Positions 41,501 through 50,498 of a stretch of DNA of 64,000 nucleotides are shown here, in pieces. The notes beneath the pieces were generated by a model. It did not search any database. It saw only the letters and a program-made list of their open reading frames with translations, and was not told where the DNA came from. The stretch's first letter is position 1, and each line of letters opens with the position of its first letter. This DNA comes from Chaenocephalus aceratus (taxonomy: Eukaryota > Chordata > Actinopteri > Perciformes > Channichthyidae), in assembly GCA_023974075.1 (NCBI GenBank), contig CM043789.1, forward strand, positions 42,548,832 through 42,612,831, in the 5' to 3' direction. The translations under genes were made by a program, and so were the position numbers.

Positions 41501-42928
41501 AAGGGCAAATATTTCAATAAAGTGTAATGTAACAAAGTTAAACTGCGATCTAAGACAAAGTGATATTCCAAACTAAAGAAAGGACAATTGTGGTAGGCAC
41601 ATGAAATCAGCTACTGTAACATGTAACATCACCACAGAAGAACTACCGCAAACAACAGACTGATAAACAAAGCATTCAAGGTTTTAAGTCAACTCAAATG
41701 CCACAAACATTTATTTTTTCAGTAGTGTTTCGTGGCATATCTTTACGGGCGGATGGAATCTGTCTCCAAAGAGGCTGGTCTTTCATGGGATCCTAATAAC
41801 TCTGCATGCCCCGCGTCTCACATCACACACATCCAGAACTGACTGACCTCTCTCTTAAAAAAAAACCCTCACAGTATGGGCTATTTACGCTTTTTTGGCC
41901 CATGATATAGCTTGGCATGTGTGAATGAGGCCGTTGTATGTGGCAGAGAGGGACCTGGAAACAGATCTCAGAGAGGGCCAACTACGCTACCAGCTGCAGC
42001 CTTTCTCCTCCACGTAGCAGAGGAAACACTCCACTCCACTCATCACTAATCAAATAGTTCCCACACCAAGATATGTGGCTCTCTGGGAAACACTGACCAA
42101 GCTGGGAGAGTGTAGAACATGAACTGTACCGAAGAATCACAAATACACACTCAACACAAATACCTTTGGGGTGTTTTGCTCAAAATACTTTCTCCATTCA
42201 AAACACCTTTGCATCGGATTTGCCTCACAGCACTGAGATGAATGGATTTCATTATTATGACCCGTTGGCATAACTTGACTCGAGCCTGCTGCACAGTGTC
42301 AAGATTCAGATTCAATAATGTATTAGCATTTCAATTAAACATTGATTGGACTGGTGTGTGCTCCCTGTAGACACATCAGAATAAACTCAATATCCACCCC
42401 ACACAAATCATACATTTCTTTTGTCCAAAATGTGTTTTTAATTAATTAAATCTATGTAGGAAAATGCATATTTTACTCTTGAAGAAAGTTAAAACACCCC
42501 ATGGGATTTTAGTATTTAGATATCATGTATTTTCTTGAAATATTTTCATAATTGTAGTTTGCTTGAATGTGTCTAGTATTGTTATATGGATATGTTTCTA
42601 CATCCTGAAATAAAATGTATTGTTTTCTTATATATTATTGAGTAGATGGGGAAAAACTCAACTTGTTGTCTGAGGGGTTTGTAATAAACTGCATTCACTA
42701 CAATATCTGACTAATTGCTATGTTGTCCTCAGTTACTGTTAAGGCATTGCATTTGTATTGTCTTTGTTTTAGAATAAAATGAAGATCCACATGTGTATTT
42801 GGTCTCAGATTAAAGAGGAGTTCATGGTGCTCACCTGGCTTCAGGCTGCTGTTAAAGAAGAGGATGACCATAATGAAACATCCCAGACACAAGGCGAAAC
42901 CCATCCGAGTGACTTTGGGTTTCCTCAT
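15480..42928 (-). CDS. chst13: Chondroitin 4-sulfotransferase (carbohydrate sulfotransferase 13), complete coding region in three exons
   Basis: This Golgi type II membrane enzyme transfers sulfate from PAPS to C4 of N-acetylgalactosamine in chondroitin. Exon 1 (42835-42928) gives the cytosolic start and signal anchor, exon 2 (25807-25883) the stem, exon 3 (15480-16325) the catalytic domain. Phases 1 and 0 agree and all splice sites are GT-AG. The product is 338 residues, close to the family's usual length (about 340). PAPS-binding motifs are intact: [10 protein letters not shown] at about 110-118 and [16 protein letters not shown] at about 171-186. The C-terminus [21 protein letters not shown] fits CHST13 better than CHST11. 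No frameshift or internal stop was seen. Introns of about 9.5 and 17 kb are filled with transposons. It converges with slc41a3 on the other strand. Confidence 0.92.
16332..17562. other. chst13 intron 2, dispersed repeats
   Basis: 16800-16870 has 'gttgaatactcgattctgat', also found inverted near 41190. 17040-17110 ends in a (TTA)n tail after 'aaagcgctataataaatata', a LINE/SINE-like 3' end. 17387-17500 is a piece of the dispersed repeat described at 45925. No gene seen. Confidence 0.5.
17563..17822 (-). mobile_element. L2-type LINE 3' fragment
   Basis: Read on the - strand it matches 61060-61360: hydrophilic C-terminal codons of L2 ('ctttcgactccacttgagcg'), then 'gtaagtcgctttggataaaa' and an (ATGTA)n tail. 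It is 5'-truncated. Confidence 0.8.
17823..18840. other. chst13 intron 2, nothing recognised
   Basis: The 112-codon open frame at 18460-18798 is hydrophobic but has no recognised domain, start context or splice context. I do not call it a gene. Confidence 0.4.
18855..19544 (+). mobile_element. 5'-truncated RTE-clade LINE (Rex3/Expander-like) with 14-bp target duplication
   Basis: GATGGTCCAACTGA stands on both sides (18841-18854 and 19545-19558). The insert reads in one frame through the end of the reverse-transcriptase protein: [58 protein letters not shown] and [20 protein letters not shown], then a (GATG)n tail. Only the C-terminal region is present, with no endonuclease or catalytic fingers/palm, so it is a dead copy. 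Confidence 0.9.
19559..20375. other. chst13 intron 2, nothing recognised
   Basis: AT-rich, with diffuse 'aatctgac' repetition at 19800-19940. No gene or named repeat seen. Confidence 0.4.
20430..21110 (-). pseudogene. Gypsy RNase H region (frameshifted remnant)
   Basis: It continues the reverse transcriptase: [40 protein letters not shown] (RNase H motif with the first Asp), a second frameshift near 20735, then [31 protein letters not shown] and [10 protein letters not shown]. It runs directly into the terminal TGTTACG repeat. Two frameshifts make it non-functional. Confidence 0.85.
21067..22160 (-). pseudogene. Gypsy integrase C-terminus and reverse transcriptase (remnant)
   Basis: In one frame: [19 protein letters not shown] and [13 protein letters not shown] (integrase C-terminus), a linker, then reverse transcriptase with [25 protein letters not shown] (motif A), [14 protein letters not shown] (Pro to Leu change) and [12 protein letters not shown] (motif C, YLDD intact). 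The frame breaks near 21110, where the sequence continues one frame over. Confidence 0.85.
22165..22620 (-). mobile_element. L2-type LINE reverse-transcriptase fragment fused to gypsy sequence
   Basis: The - strand reads [20 protein letters not shown], then segments such as [20 protein letters not shown] and [20 protein letters not shown] ending TKSAY, all typical of L2/CR1-group LINEs. At about 22163 the frame passes without a stop into the gypsy integrase C-terminus. Confidence 0.78.
22625..22835. repeat. LTR-like terminal unit with embedded RNase H fragment
   Basis: It starts TGTTACGCCCAGACCTAGGG, as at 20380, and ends TCGTAACA. Bases 22781-22819 ('cctgtagcaaaagggaccaa' onward) duplicate the RNase H coding stretch at 20492-20530, so the unit is a mosaic rather than a clean LTR. 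Confidence 0.65.
22840..23783. other. Intron: copy of the dispersed repeat seen at 45925-46700
   Basis: 22895-22925 has an L2-like tail word. 22960-23440 matches 45925-46700 in inverted orientation ('gcataaatataattagacgt', 'ctctggtttcagacagaggg'). No gene seen. Confidence 0.6.
23787..24156. mobile_element. TIR MITE with TAA target duplication
   Basis: TAA at 23784-23786 and 24157-24159 flank inverted termini CGGTACGTCCACACGGCAGC / GCTGCCGTCTGGACGTGCCG. A 3-bp TAA duplication fits PIF/Harbinger-type elements. A 14-bp unit (ctccgtcgctctgc) repeats about six times at 23874-23952. A second, diverged copy is at 43824-44151. Confidence 0.82.
24160..25806. other. chst13 intron 2, no gene recognised
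   Basis: It holds (TG)n near 24929-24949, a short (ATGTA)n L2-like tail at 25150-25170 and (AAAT)n near 25207-25230. The open frames here have no recognisable domains. Confidence 0.45.
25807..25883 (-). CDS. chst13: chst13 exon 2 (stem region)
   Basis: Acceptor ctcag lies above 25883 and donor gtgagt below 25807. It completes a glycine codon from exon 1 and reads [20 protein letters not shown] then YDGDQ, with the SPLQ-LY block recalling the SPLQELY stem sequence of CHST11. At 77 nt it is too short to show as an independent open frame. Confidence 0.85.
26100..27091 (-). mobile_element. TTAA-type MITE expanded by a second 37-bp minisatellite
   Basis: The right terminus GCATAATAGGTGACCT abuts TTAA at 27092-27095. 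The body left of the array ('gatcagctcattttcagaca') and the repeated word 'ggggacacatgttgatgt' are those of the TTAA-flanked family at 6530-7203. The left terminus was not located, so 26100 is approximate. Confidence 0.6.
26290..27065. repeat. 37-bp minisatellite, about 21 copies
   Basis: The unit is 'gaagagacatgaagaagagg' followed by 'ggacacatgttgatgta', period 37 (for example 26341 to 26378). Variants are few (gaagaa/ggagaa, one short unit near 26620), so expansion is recent. Three overlapping long open frames on the - strand arise because 37 is not a multiple of 3. Confidence 0.95.
27096..28041. other. chst13 intron 1, no gene recognised
   Basis: 27540-27840 includes promoter-like GC-rich words ('tttgcccgacagaggcgaaa') that look like part of a dispersed fish repeat, but I cannot classify it. 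The rest is unrecognised. Confidence 0.4.
28050..28867 (+). mobile_element. Non-autonomous hAT element with near-perfect 8-bp duplication
   Basis: The flanks are GTACTAAA (28042-28049) and GGACTAAA (28868-28875). The inverted ends are TAGAGATGTCCCGATC and GATCGGGACATCCCTA, with further 'gatcgga' words near both ends. It keeps only the BED-finger open frame (28422-28694) of the transposase. Confidence 0.88.
28422..28694 (+). CDS. BED zinc-finger protein fragment of a hAT transposase, 90 residues, open
   Basis: The frame starts [16 protein letters not shown] and carries a full BED finger: Cys20, Cys23, His45 and His50 ([10 protein letters not shown] ... [10 protein letters not shown]). BED fingers bind transposon ends in hAT transposases. 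The frame then stops; the dimerisation and catalytic parts are missing and the right terminus of the element follows within 175 bp. It could encode a DNA-binding-only peptide if transcribed; nothing here shows that it is. Confidence 0.7.
   Translation: MSGVWKYYKIESEGSVTARCNVCKAEVPRGGKNRATFNATNLIRHLRNKHQQQHGEYTAATQVTALKQPTLSETSKRKEKLPQNSEKATQ
29457..29840. repeat. Two (TG)n tracts around a TE segment with telomere-like words
   Basis: TG-rich runs lie at 29457-29532 and 29775-29840. Between them 'acttgtggggacctaaatct' and inverted 'gtccccatgag' words mark a dispersed element, and 29659-29684 has three to four TTAGGG units. Confidence 0.8.
29841..30530. other. chst13 intron 1, nothing recognised
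   Basis: AT-rich non-coding DNA with scattered 'gctagc' words. No gene seen. Confidence 0.4.
30534..31149. mobile_element. TIR MITE with TAA duplication and central palindrome
   Basis: TAA at 30531-30533 and 31150-31152 flanks AGGCCCTGACACACCAA and its inverted copy. 30967-31034 is an almost perfect palindrome of about 33 bp per arm centred on 'acatgt'. The TAA duplication fits PIF/Harbinger-type elements. Confidence 0.8.
31153..33720. other. chst13 intron 1, no gene recognised
   Basis: It contains a (GAAT)n run at 32285-32309, a tandem 'agctgatcgac' pair near 31899, and a truncated TTAA-type MITE copy at 32942-33060 ('caggtctcagatatacac'). Confidence 0.5.
33722..33800. repeat. Dispersed fish repeat ('ggcaattcaaagtgctttac')
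   Basis: 'gcaaggcaagtttatttata' and 'aattcaaagtgctttacaaa' are words of a short interspersed repeat common in teleosts. A related piece with 'caactttatttataaagcac' lies at 50203-50290. Confidence 0.6.
35375..35936. mobile_element. TIR MITE inserted in copy 2 of the duplication
   Basis: The inverted ends are AGGCGCTTTCACACGGAGTA and AAGTACTTGGTGTGAAAGCG-GCT. ATA stands on both sides. Copy 1 of the duplication (ggatcaaagtgatg, about 34830-34843) gives the uninserted site. Confidence 0.85.
36020..36540 (+). mobile_element. hAT fragment, left end and BED finger only
   Basis: The left end TAGGGATGCCAGCGATTATT precedes AT-rich 'attcgaatattcg' words. No matching right end was found. It contains the open frame starting at 36336. 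Confidence 0.7.
36336..36540 (+). pseudogene. BED zinc-finger part of hAT transposase
   Basis: The frame [18 protein letters not shown] carries a complete BED finger (Cys26, Cys29, His45, His50; [10 protein letters not shown] ... MRSHLSAKH). The match to hAT transposase ends around 36540 where unrelated SINE-like sequence begins; the open frame continues to 36617 by chance. Confidence 0.72.
36545..36605 (-). mobile_element. tRNA-derived SINE head (fragment)
   Basis: The - strand reads GTGGCGCAGTGGTCTAGTGC followed by GTTGGTG, a good tRNA box A, but no box B follows. Too short to be a tRNA gene. Confidence 0.5.
36841..38514. other. chst13 intron 1, nothing recognised
   Basis: Non-coding. The 129-codon - strand frame at 37153-37542 has no domain I recognise. 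Confidence 0.4.
38515..39230. mobile_element. Composite of two hAT-type fragments
   Basis: The outer ends CAGGGTTTCCGCTTGG and CTAACGGAAACCCTG are inverted. 38761-39140 matches parts of the 7982-8695 element ('cataattattacattcaaa', 'cgatcggagcatc'), indicating one element nested in another. No target duplication is visible. Confidence 0.65.
39231..39855. other. chst13 intron 1, nothing recognised
   Basis: No coding or repeat structure recognised. Confidence 0.35.
39860..40831. mobile_element. TIR element with CTAG flanks, 972 bp
   Basis: CTAG at 39856-39859 and 40832-40835 borders perfect inverted repeats of about 29 bp beginning CCTCATCCCAATACCCCTCC. An inner inverted 'ggaggagtcgaggaggggt' occurs again at 39974. 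No transposase frame. It is either a 4-bp CTAG duplication or a TA duplication with matching neighbours. Confidence 0.82.
40832..41018. repeat. 40-bp minisatellite, about 4.5 copies
   Basis: The unit is 'tagtgtttccttcctgtctg' plus 'tcttcttctactgttccctt', nearly identical between copies. Left of the CTAG element, 39838-39855 resembles the end of a unit, so the element inserted at the first unit. Confidence 0.92.
41019..42834. other. chst13 intron 1, 5' part; no gene recognised
   Basis: 41130-41215 repeats the 'gaatcgagtattcaactaca' segment seen inverted at 16820. The rest is unrecognised AT-rich sequence. Confidence 0.4.
42835..42928 (-). CDS. chst13: chst13 exon 1 (start and signal anchor)
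   Basis: ATG at 42928 opens [19 protein letters not shown] then [12 protein letters not shown], a short basic N-terminus and one hydrophobic Golgi signal anchor closely resembling CHST11 (RM-LATCLGSFILVIF). The donor G|gtgagc at 42834 leaves phase 1, which exon 2 completes as glycine. The next upstream in-frame region gives no better start. Confidence 0.85.
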
Positions 42929-43225
42929 GCTGAGTCCCTGCAGGGTTCATGCGAAAGAGAAGCGGTTTTAATGTGTTTTTCTCCTGGGTCTACTTTATCA
43001 CGGATAATAGGAGCATGGATCCGGCTCTCTGCCCTCTGCAGCTGCTCATCCTCCGGTACATCCTGGGGGGTCCTGAGCTGCAGAAACACGGTCCTCCGGT
43101 GCTCGGTCTCTCGGTTACCGGGACTTCAGCTCCCTGTGTGCCCGGGGAGAGGAACTGGAACAGGCTGCATTTCTGTCAGAGGAGTCCGTGCAGGGCCCTC
43201 TGTTTGTGTAAGGGGGTGGGGGTGT
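42929..43225 (-). promoter_or_regulatory. chst13: GC-rich leader/promoter region of chst13
   Basis: The 300 bp upstream of the ATG are clearly richer in GC and CpG than the surroundings ('cggtctctcggttaccggga') and contain no transposon I recognise. I infer 5' UTR and promoter; no TATA box or start site is pinned down. Confidence 0.45.
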
Positions 43226-43823
43226 GGACTTTTTAACCCTTTACCACCCAAACATGAGCAACGCCTCAGCCAGCTGGAGCCGACACCTTTTAAAAATAGA
43301 AAGTTCCGGTTTGGACCTTTCAAAATAAAACATTTAAAACAAAATGATATTCTTGTATAGGTTATCTGCCAATTTTCAAACTTTATTCAACCCTAACCAA
43401 CCCTAATCTGAACATTTTAGATCTCTGGTTCCAACAATGTAATTTGAAAAAAAATGGTCAACACAAAAAAGTGCACGTCAGAATAATGGATTTTATATAT
43501 ATTCTGTATATTTACATGCATATATATAATTTGTTAACCCCTTCATCCCCAAACACAAGCAGCTACTCAACACATTGCAGCTCGAGCCTATAAAAAGAGA
43601 GTTCCGGTTGGGCCTTTCAAAATAAAACTTCCAACAACCCTAATCTGAACATCTTAAATCTCGGGTTCCAACAATGCAATTTAAAAAAAATAAAAAAATA
43701 ATGCAAGTTTATCTAAAATGAGTCAATACATAAAATAGTGGAAGTCAGAATAATGACTACTATATATATATGTATATACTGTATTACTTTGTTAACCCCT
43801 TTCTCCCCAAACCCAGAGCTCTA

Positions 43824-44151
43824 CGGCCCGTCCACACAGCGGCATGCGTTGATGCTTGCCGGCGGGCGTGTCTGACACTCGACCAACAACCAATCACATG
43901 AATCTCCCGCCCCAGACACACAAGCACGCGGTTTGATTGGCTAGAGCTTGTATTGGCATATGATTCGATTGGCTGACGCCTCCGTCGAGGCGTCAAAAGT
44001 TGAACATTGCTCAACTTTTGAAGCGAGCAACGCCAGCAACGCTCCACGTCGCTTCCCGAAATGCAGTTCGGCTAAAAGTGACGTCACCCCATTCAAAGTG
44101 AATGGGCAGAAGCGTTGGAAGCTTCAACGCACGCCGCTGTGTGGCCGGGCG
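43824..44151. mobile_element. TIR MITE with CTA duplication, relative of 23787-24156
   Basis: CTA at 43821-43823 and 44152-44154 flanks CGGCCCGTCCACACAGCGGC and its inverted copy. The interior shares 'ccaatcacatgaatctcccg' and 'attggctagagcttgta' with the 23.8-kb copy in inverted orientation. Confidence 0.8.
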
Positions 44152-44155
44152 CTAG

Positions 44156-45433
44156 AGAGATAAGAGTTACGACACTCCCATAGACCTCCGTTGTAAAAAA
44201 TGGCGGCGCCTACTTCCGGGGTATGGACATCGAAATAGTTCCAAATATTGTCATTTGGGCGTTGGACCTCATTCACTTACATTACGGCGAGTCGATTAGT
44301 TCCAGAGGTAAGTTGTTGAAATATCGAACTCTTTTGAATTGTCAACTGTCTATATTGTATCAGAGGCCCTTTATGATGCTTATACTGGTCTTCATTTGTA
44401 TATGCACAGCGTAATTATCTATATTTTATCTTGGTTGTTACAACCAATTTTGCTAGCATTGCCTGCTAGTTAGCTAGCGCGACTTCGTCAGCTTTGAATG
44501 TAAGATTTCAGTAATGAATCGCTAGCAGCTTATATATCAATGATGCTGGGTAACTAACAAGCAGGATTTAGATTAATGTTTTTTTTTTTTGTTTTTTATC
44601 TGCTGAACCTGACCGTGTCAGCCATCCTTAGTCGGCTTTTTCTGTATGATATGACTTAACTGCTAGCACTAGTAGAAATGAGGTGGCGTTTGTGATAAAC
44701 ATTTCATTATGTGACATGTTGACTGTACTTAGTTTTTTGTTTGTACTGTCCCGTGTTAACTCATCTGTACTGTACAACTAGCCTAGTGCTACTTTGTAAT
44801 GCTTGATGGCATGCTAGGATAGATTCCTTTGTATTGTAATATACACACTAGTTTAATGATTGTTCTTCAAAGGTATTATTCAGTCTTAAAAAAATAATAG
44901 CCTACTGAACAGGCTACTCTACAGCAGTGAATGAAGGATGAGCCTAAAACATGGTCATGCATCCAAAATGTTTATTTTTAACAAAATAAACACTTTTTTT
45001 TTTTTAAATTAGCACTTTTTTTGTATTCAGCCTCATGTCAGCCATGGCTGTTGCTGCTGCTGCTGGCGGAGGCTGCTGCTGCTGGCGGAGGCTGCTGCTG
45101 CTGGAGGAGGGTGCAGCTGCTGGAGGAGGGTGCTGCTGCTGCTGCTGGCAGAGGCTGCTGCTGCTGGAGGAGGGTGCTGCTGCTGCTGCTGGCAGAGGCT
45201 GCTGCTGCTGGCGGAGGCTGCTGCTGCTGGAGGAGGGTGCAGCTGCTGGAGGAGGGTGCAGCTGCTGGAGGAGGCTGCTGCTGCTGCTGGAGGAGGGTGC
45301 TGCTGCTGAAGGAGGCTGCTGCTGCTGGAGGAGGAGGGTGCTGCTGCTGAAGGAGGCTGCTGCTGCTGGAGGAGGGTGCTGCTGGAGGAGGGTGCTGCTG
45401 CTGGAGGAGGCTGCTGCTGCTGCTGAAGGAGGG

Positions 45434-45522
<89 letters not shown>

Positions 45523-45676
45523 AAAGAGGGTGCTGCTGCTGAAGGAGGCTGGTGCTGGAGGGTGCTGCTGCTGGAGGGTTCTGGTGCTGGAGGGTGCTGC
45601 TGCTGGAGGGTGCTGCTGCTGAAGGAGGCTGGTGCTGGAGGGTGTTACATCAAAGACTGTCGTAACTCTTATCTCT
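44156..45676. mobile_element. TIR element with CTAG flanks carrying a CTG-repeat domain, 1521 bp
   Basis: CTAG at 44152-44155 and 45677-45680 borders 19-bp perfect inverted ends AGAGATAAGAGTTACGACA. If TA is the duplication, ISL2EU-like elements are a possible class; no transposase is present, so the superfamily is open. It contains 'aaaatggcggcgcctacttc' near the left end and a CTG-rich right third. Confidence 0.8.
45040..45650. repeat. CTG/CAG-rich minisatellite with a pure run of about 29 CTG
   Basis: Blocks of 'ctgctgctggaggagggtg' and 'ctgctgctgaaggaggctg' vary in number; 45434-45521 is an uninterrupted (CTG)n. The polyglutamine/polyleucine frames on either strand reflect the triplet repeat and lack any domain. 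Confidence 0.95.
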
Positions 45677-45790
45677 CTAGGGCTCCGCCCAAACCCAAGC
45701 AGCTCCACATTGCTGAACACATTGCAGTTCTAGCCTTTAGAAAGAGAGTTCCGGTTTGGCCTTTCAAAATAAAACTCCTTTCAGGTGGCA

Positions 45791-47477
45791 GAAAGCTCCA
45801 CTCAGCCTTAGTAAATAAGGGGAACATATATATTATCATATGTGGCAACAGAACGACCAAACAATTGTAAAGAAGCAGTTGTTGAGAAAGAAAATGCTCA
45901 AGCCCTAACACAAATACATTTCAGGGCCCTATTCTGCTGATGTTCAGGTGTATATCAGGATGTAGTGTCTCTACTTTAAAGAGTCCTCTCCTGCTGATGT
46001 TCAGGTGTATATCAGTATGTAGTGTCTCTCCTGGGACATGTCTCCTTGCTTTAATGTTCAGAAAGCTCTTTATTTTTCTCATACTGTCTGTGCTGCAGCA
46101 CCTCTTTTCACCCTCTGTCTGAAACCAGAGCCCAGTCTGCTCTGATTGGTCAACAGCTTAGAGATGTCCCGCCCCTTAGCATCACGTACAATGTGTTGCA
46201 GCGCTAGCCAATAGAAGCGCAAGTGTTACGTAGTGATATCACTACGTACCTGAAGTAAACAAAGGAGTCAAATGGAGGTAAACCTTTGCGACTTTGCAGA
46301 CCATATTCATGCACAAAAAAACGATATAACTCACCACAGGAAAAGGAAAACCCCCAAAAGCATAATAGGACACCTTTAAAAGCAATGTGATGCTTTTATT
46401 TTGAAACCAAATACACCGACATCCTGTTGAGTCTCTGGTTGTTTTGACACAGTTCCAGTGTTGCACACAGCCACATGTGTTGGTCCAAAATGTGACAAAC
46501 TGATGTATCGGTCTGCAAAGAGTCATCTGGTGTTGATCTGGACTCTAACATTATTCACCTTTTGCTTATTCTTTTCCAGTCAGCTGTGAAATGTAATCAC
46601 TATAAACCCATAATTGATCACCATGACATAAGCATTATATCACATTTTCGATGATTTGTCCAACAAATACAAGCATAAATATAATTAGACGTACAGTAAT
46701 GGTGACGCACTTCTGGCGCAATTTATAACCAAGTAGCAATTTATTAGCGAATATATCTGCATTCATTTCTCGGGTTTTGGGCTGAATATACAGTAAGGTT
46801 GTCAGCCAAGGATTATACAGGAATGTATAGTCATTAAATCTTACTATTTTTAAAATGGAGACTTGAGAGGATAAGTCTTTTGGAAAAAAAAGTATCCAAC
46901 CCTAATCCACTTTGGAAATGTGGCTCCTACATCGAGCATCACTAAGTTAAATACAAAATAGTTTAAAGACAGGCTTGGGTAGTAAAGAAAAGGGCGACTG
47001 TAACCCCCTTTGTCTAAATACAGTTGTATTAAAAAGATCAGATTACCGGTCAGGGTTACAGTGTTAGTAAAAACCAAAGAGCAGATAGTGTTTGTTGTGA
47101 AAGGATCAGATGTTCTCTCTTCTCTGTGAGCTGTTCTGTTCTGTAAGATAATACTTTCAGTGTGGATACTTCTACTGCCTGAATCTGCTTCATGGTTTCC
47201 ACTTTCTTTGCTTCATTTGTTCTATTTTTAATTCAGCAGGTGACCAGTAACACATGACTGTGTTGTGTTGTAGCTCCACTGCATCCATCATTAGAGCAGG
47301 TAGGACCTCCTGCAGAGCTGTTTTTGACCTCTGACCTCTCTCACATTCCTCACGTCCGTCCTCTCGGTCATCATGGATCAGATCCGGGGGGGAAGTCAGG
47401 AACGGTTAGGATCCACGAGACTGATCAGTGTTTACTGTGGAGGAGGAATGATGGGGTTCAGGAGTCAGCTGACACTC
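45791..47477. other. Upstream of chst13; dispersed repeat, no gene
   Basis: 45925-46700 is the longest copy of a repeat seen also at 1-137, 13568-13660, 17387-17500, 22960-23440 and 52310-52395 ('ctgatgttcaggtgtatatc', 'tcataactgtaaacccataa'-type words). 47280-47310 has an exon-like 'ttgtag...gcaggtagga' pattern, too weak to call. Confidence 0.5.
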
Positions 47478-47485
47478 CCTTTGAC

Positions 47486-49010
47486 CAGAGGTGGGAAGTA
47501 GAAGAGTACAAATACTTCATTATTGTGATTAAGTAAATTTTTCTGGTCAGTACTTTACTAAACTACTTATTTTTCTGACAACTTTTTACTTTTACTTCTT
47601 ACATGTTGAACACAAATACCTGTACTTTCTACTTCTTACAGGTTGAACCCAAATACCTGTACTTTCTACTTCTCACATGTTGAACACAAATACCTGTACT
47701 TTCTACTTCTTACATGTTGAACACAAATACCTGTACTTTCTACTTCTTACATTTCTAACACAAATACCTGTACTTTCTACTTCTTACATTTCTAACACAA
47801 ATACCTGTACTTTCTACTTCTTACATTTTGAACCCAAATACCTGTACTTTCTACTTCTTACATGTTGAACCCAAATACCTGTACTTTCTACTTCTTACAT
47901 GTTGAACACAAATACCTGTACTTTCTACTTCTTACATGTTGAACACAAATACCTGTACTTTCTACTTCTTACATGTTGAACACAAATACCTGTACTATCT
48001 ACTTCTCACATGTTGAACCCAAATACCTGAACTTTCTACTTCTTACATGTTGAACACAAATACCTGTACTTTCTACTTCTTACATGTTGAACCCAAATAC
48101 CTGTACTTTCTACTTCTTACATGTTGAACCCAAATACCTGAACTTTCTACTTCTTACATGTTGAACTCAAATACCTGTACTTTCTACTTCTTACATGTTG
48201 AACCCAAATACCTGTACTTTCTACTTCTTACATGTTGAACACAAATACCTGAACTTTCTACTTCTTACATGTTGAACTCAAATACCTGTACTTTCTACTT
48301 CTTACATGTTGAACACAAATACCTGTACTTTCTACTTCTTACATGTTGAACTCAAATACCTGTACTTTCTACTTCTTACATGTTGAACTCAAATACCTGT
48401 ACTTTCTACTTCTTACATGTTGAACTCAAATACCTGTACTTTCTACTTCTTACATGTTGAACTCAAATACCTGTACTTTCTACTTCTTACATGTTGAACT
48501 CAAATACCTGTACTTTCTACTTCTTACATGTTGAACCCAAATACCTGTACTTTCTACTTCTTACATGTTGAACACAAATACCTGTACTTTCTACTTCTCT
48601 CATTTCCCAAACAGCTGGTTCCTTTAGTCTGAATGTGTGTTTGGTGCGTGATCATTATTCTTTAGAGTCACTGCGTGCCTATTGGTTGGAACACGGTCCG
48701 TGTATCCATCACTTCCTGGTCTTCTCTAAAGAAGAGGGACCAATGGAAACGTTGTCATGTTGCCGTTGTTCAGCATGGAAACATTAGCTAACAATGACAT
48801 TATTGTTCTATTGATATAAAGGGAGGTCAGGTACTCTTTAAAACAGCTGCTAGTTATGGGTACTTTTTACTGAAGTACACTTCAAAGCCTCTTTACTTTG
48901 ACTTGAGTAAAGAAGTTTAGTCAGTACTTCTACTTTTACCAGAGTATTTTTAAACACGAGTATCTGTACTTCTACTTGAGTAAAGGATGTGTGTACTGTT
49001 GCCATCTCTG
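47486..49010 (+). mobile_element. Complete hAT-type minisatellite-bearing element with perfect 8-bp duplication
   Basis: CCTTTGAC flanks both ends (47478-47485 and 49011-49018). The ends are CAGAGGTGGGAAGTAG and GTTGCCATCTCTG. The unique right part (48600-48990) is nearly identical to 3085-3450. The array at about 47595-48597 has about 27 units of the 37-bp repeat. Confidence 0.9.
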
Positions 49011-49018
49011 CCTTTGAC

Positions 49019-50490
<1,472 letters not shown>

Positions 50491-50498
50491 TAACCTAT

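Larger units (their letters stand above)
43225..45790. repeat. Tandem unit of about 250 bp, three copies, third split by insertions
   Basis: Three units share 'agagttccggtttggccttt' plus 'caaaataaaa' and 'ctcaacacattgcag': about 43225-43480, 43540-43760, and a third that begins at 43790 and resumes at 45684-45790. The gap holds the MITE at 43824-44151 and the CTAG element at 44156-45676. Confidence 0.75.

Noticed and set aside
45004..45720. Polyglutamine or polyleucine protein of 160-240 residues
   Set aside because: The frames follow the CTG/CAG repeat on both strands, have no domain outside it, and lie inside a TIR element.
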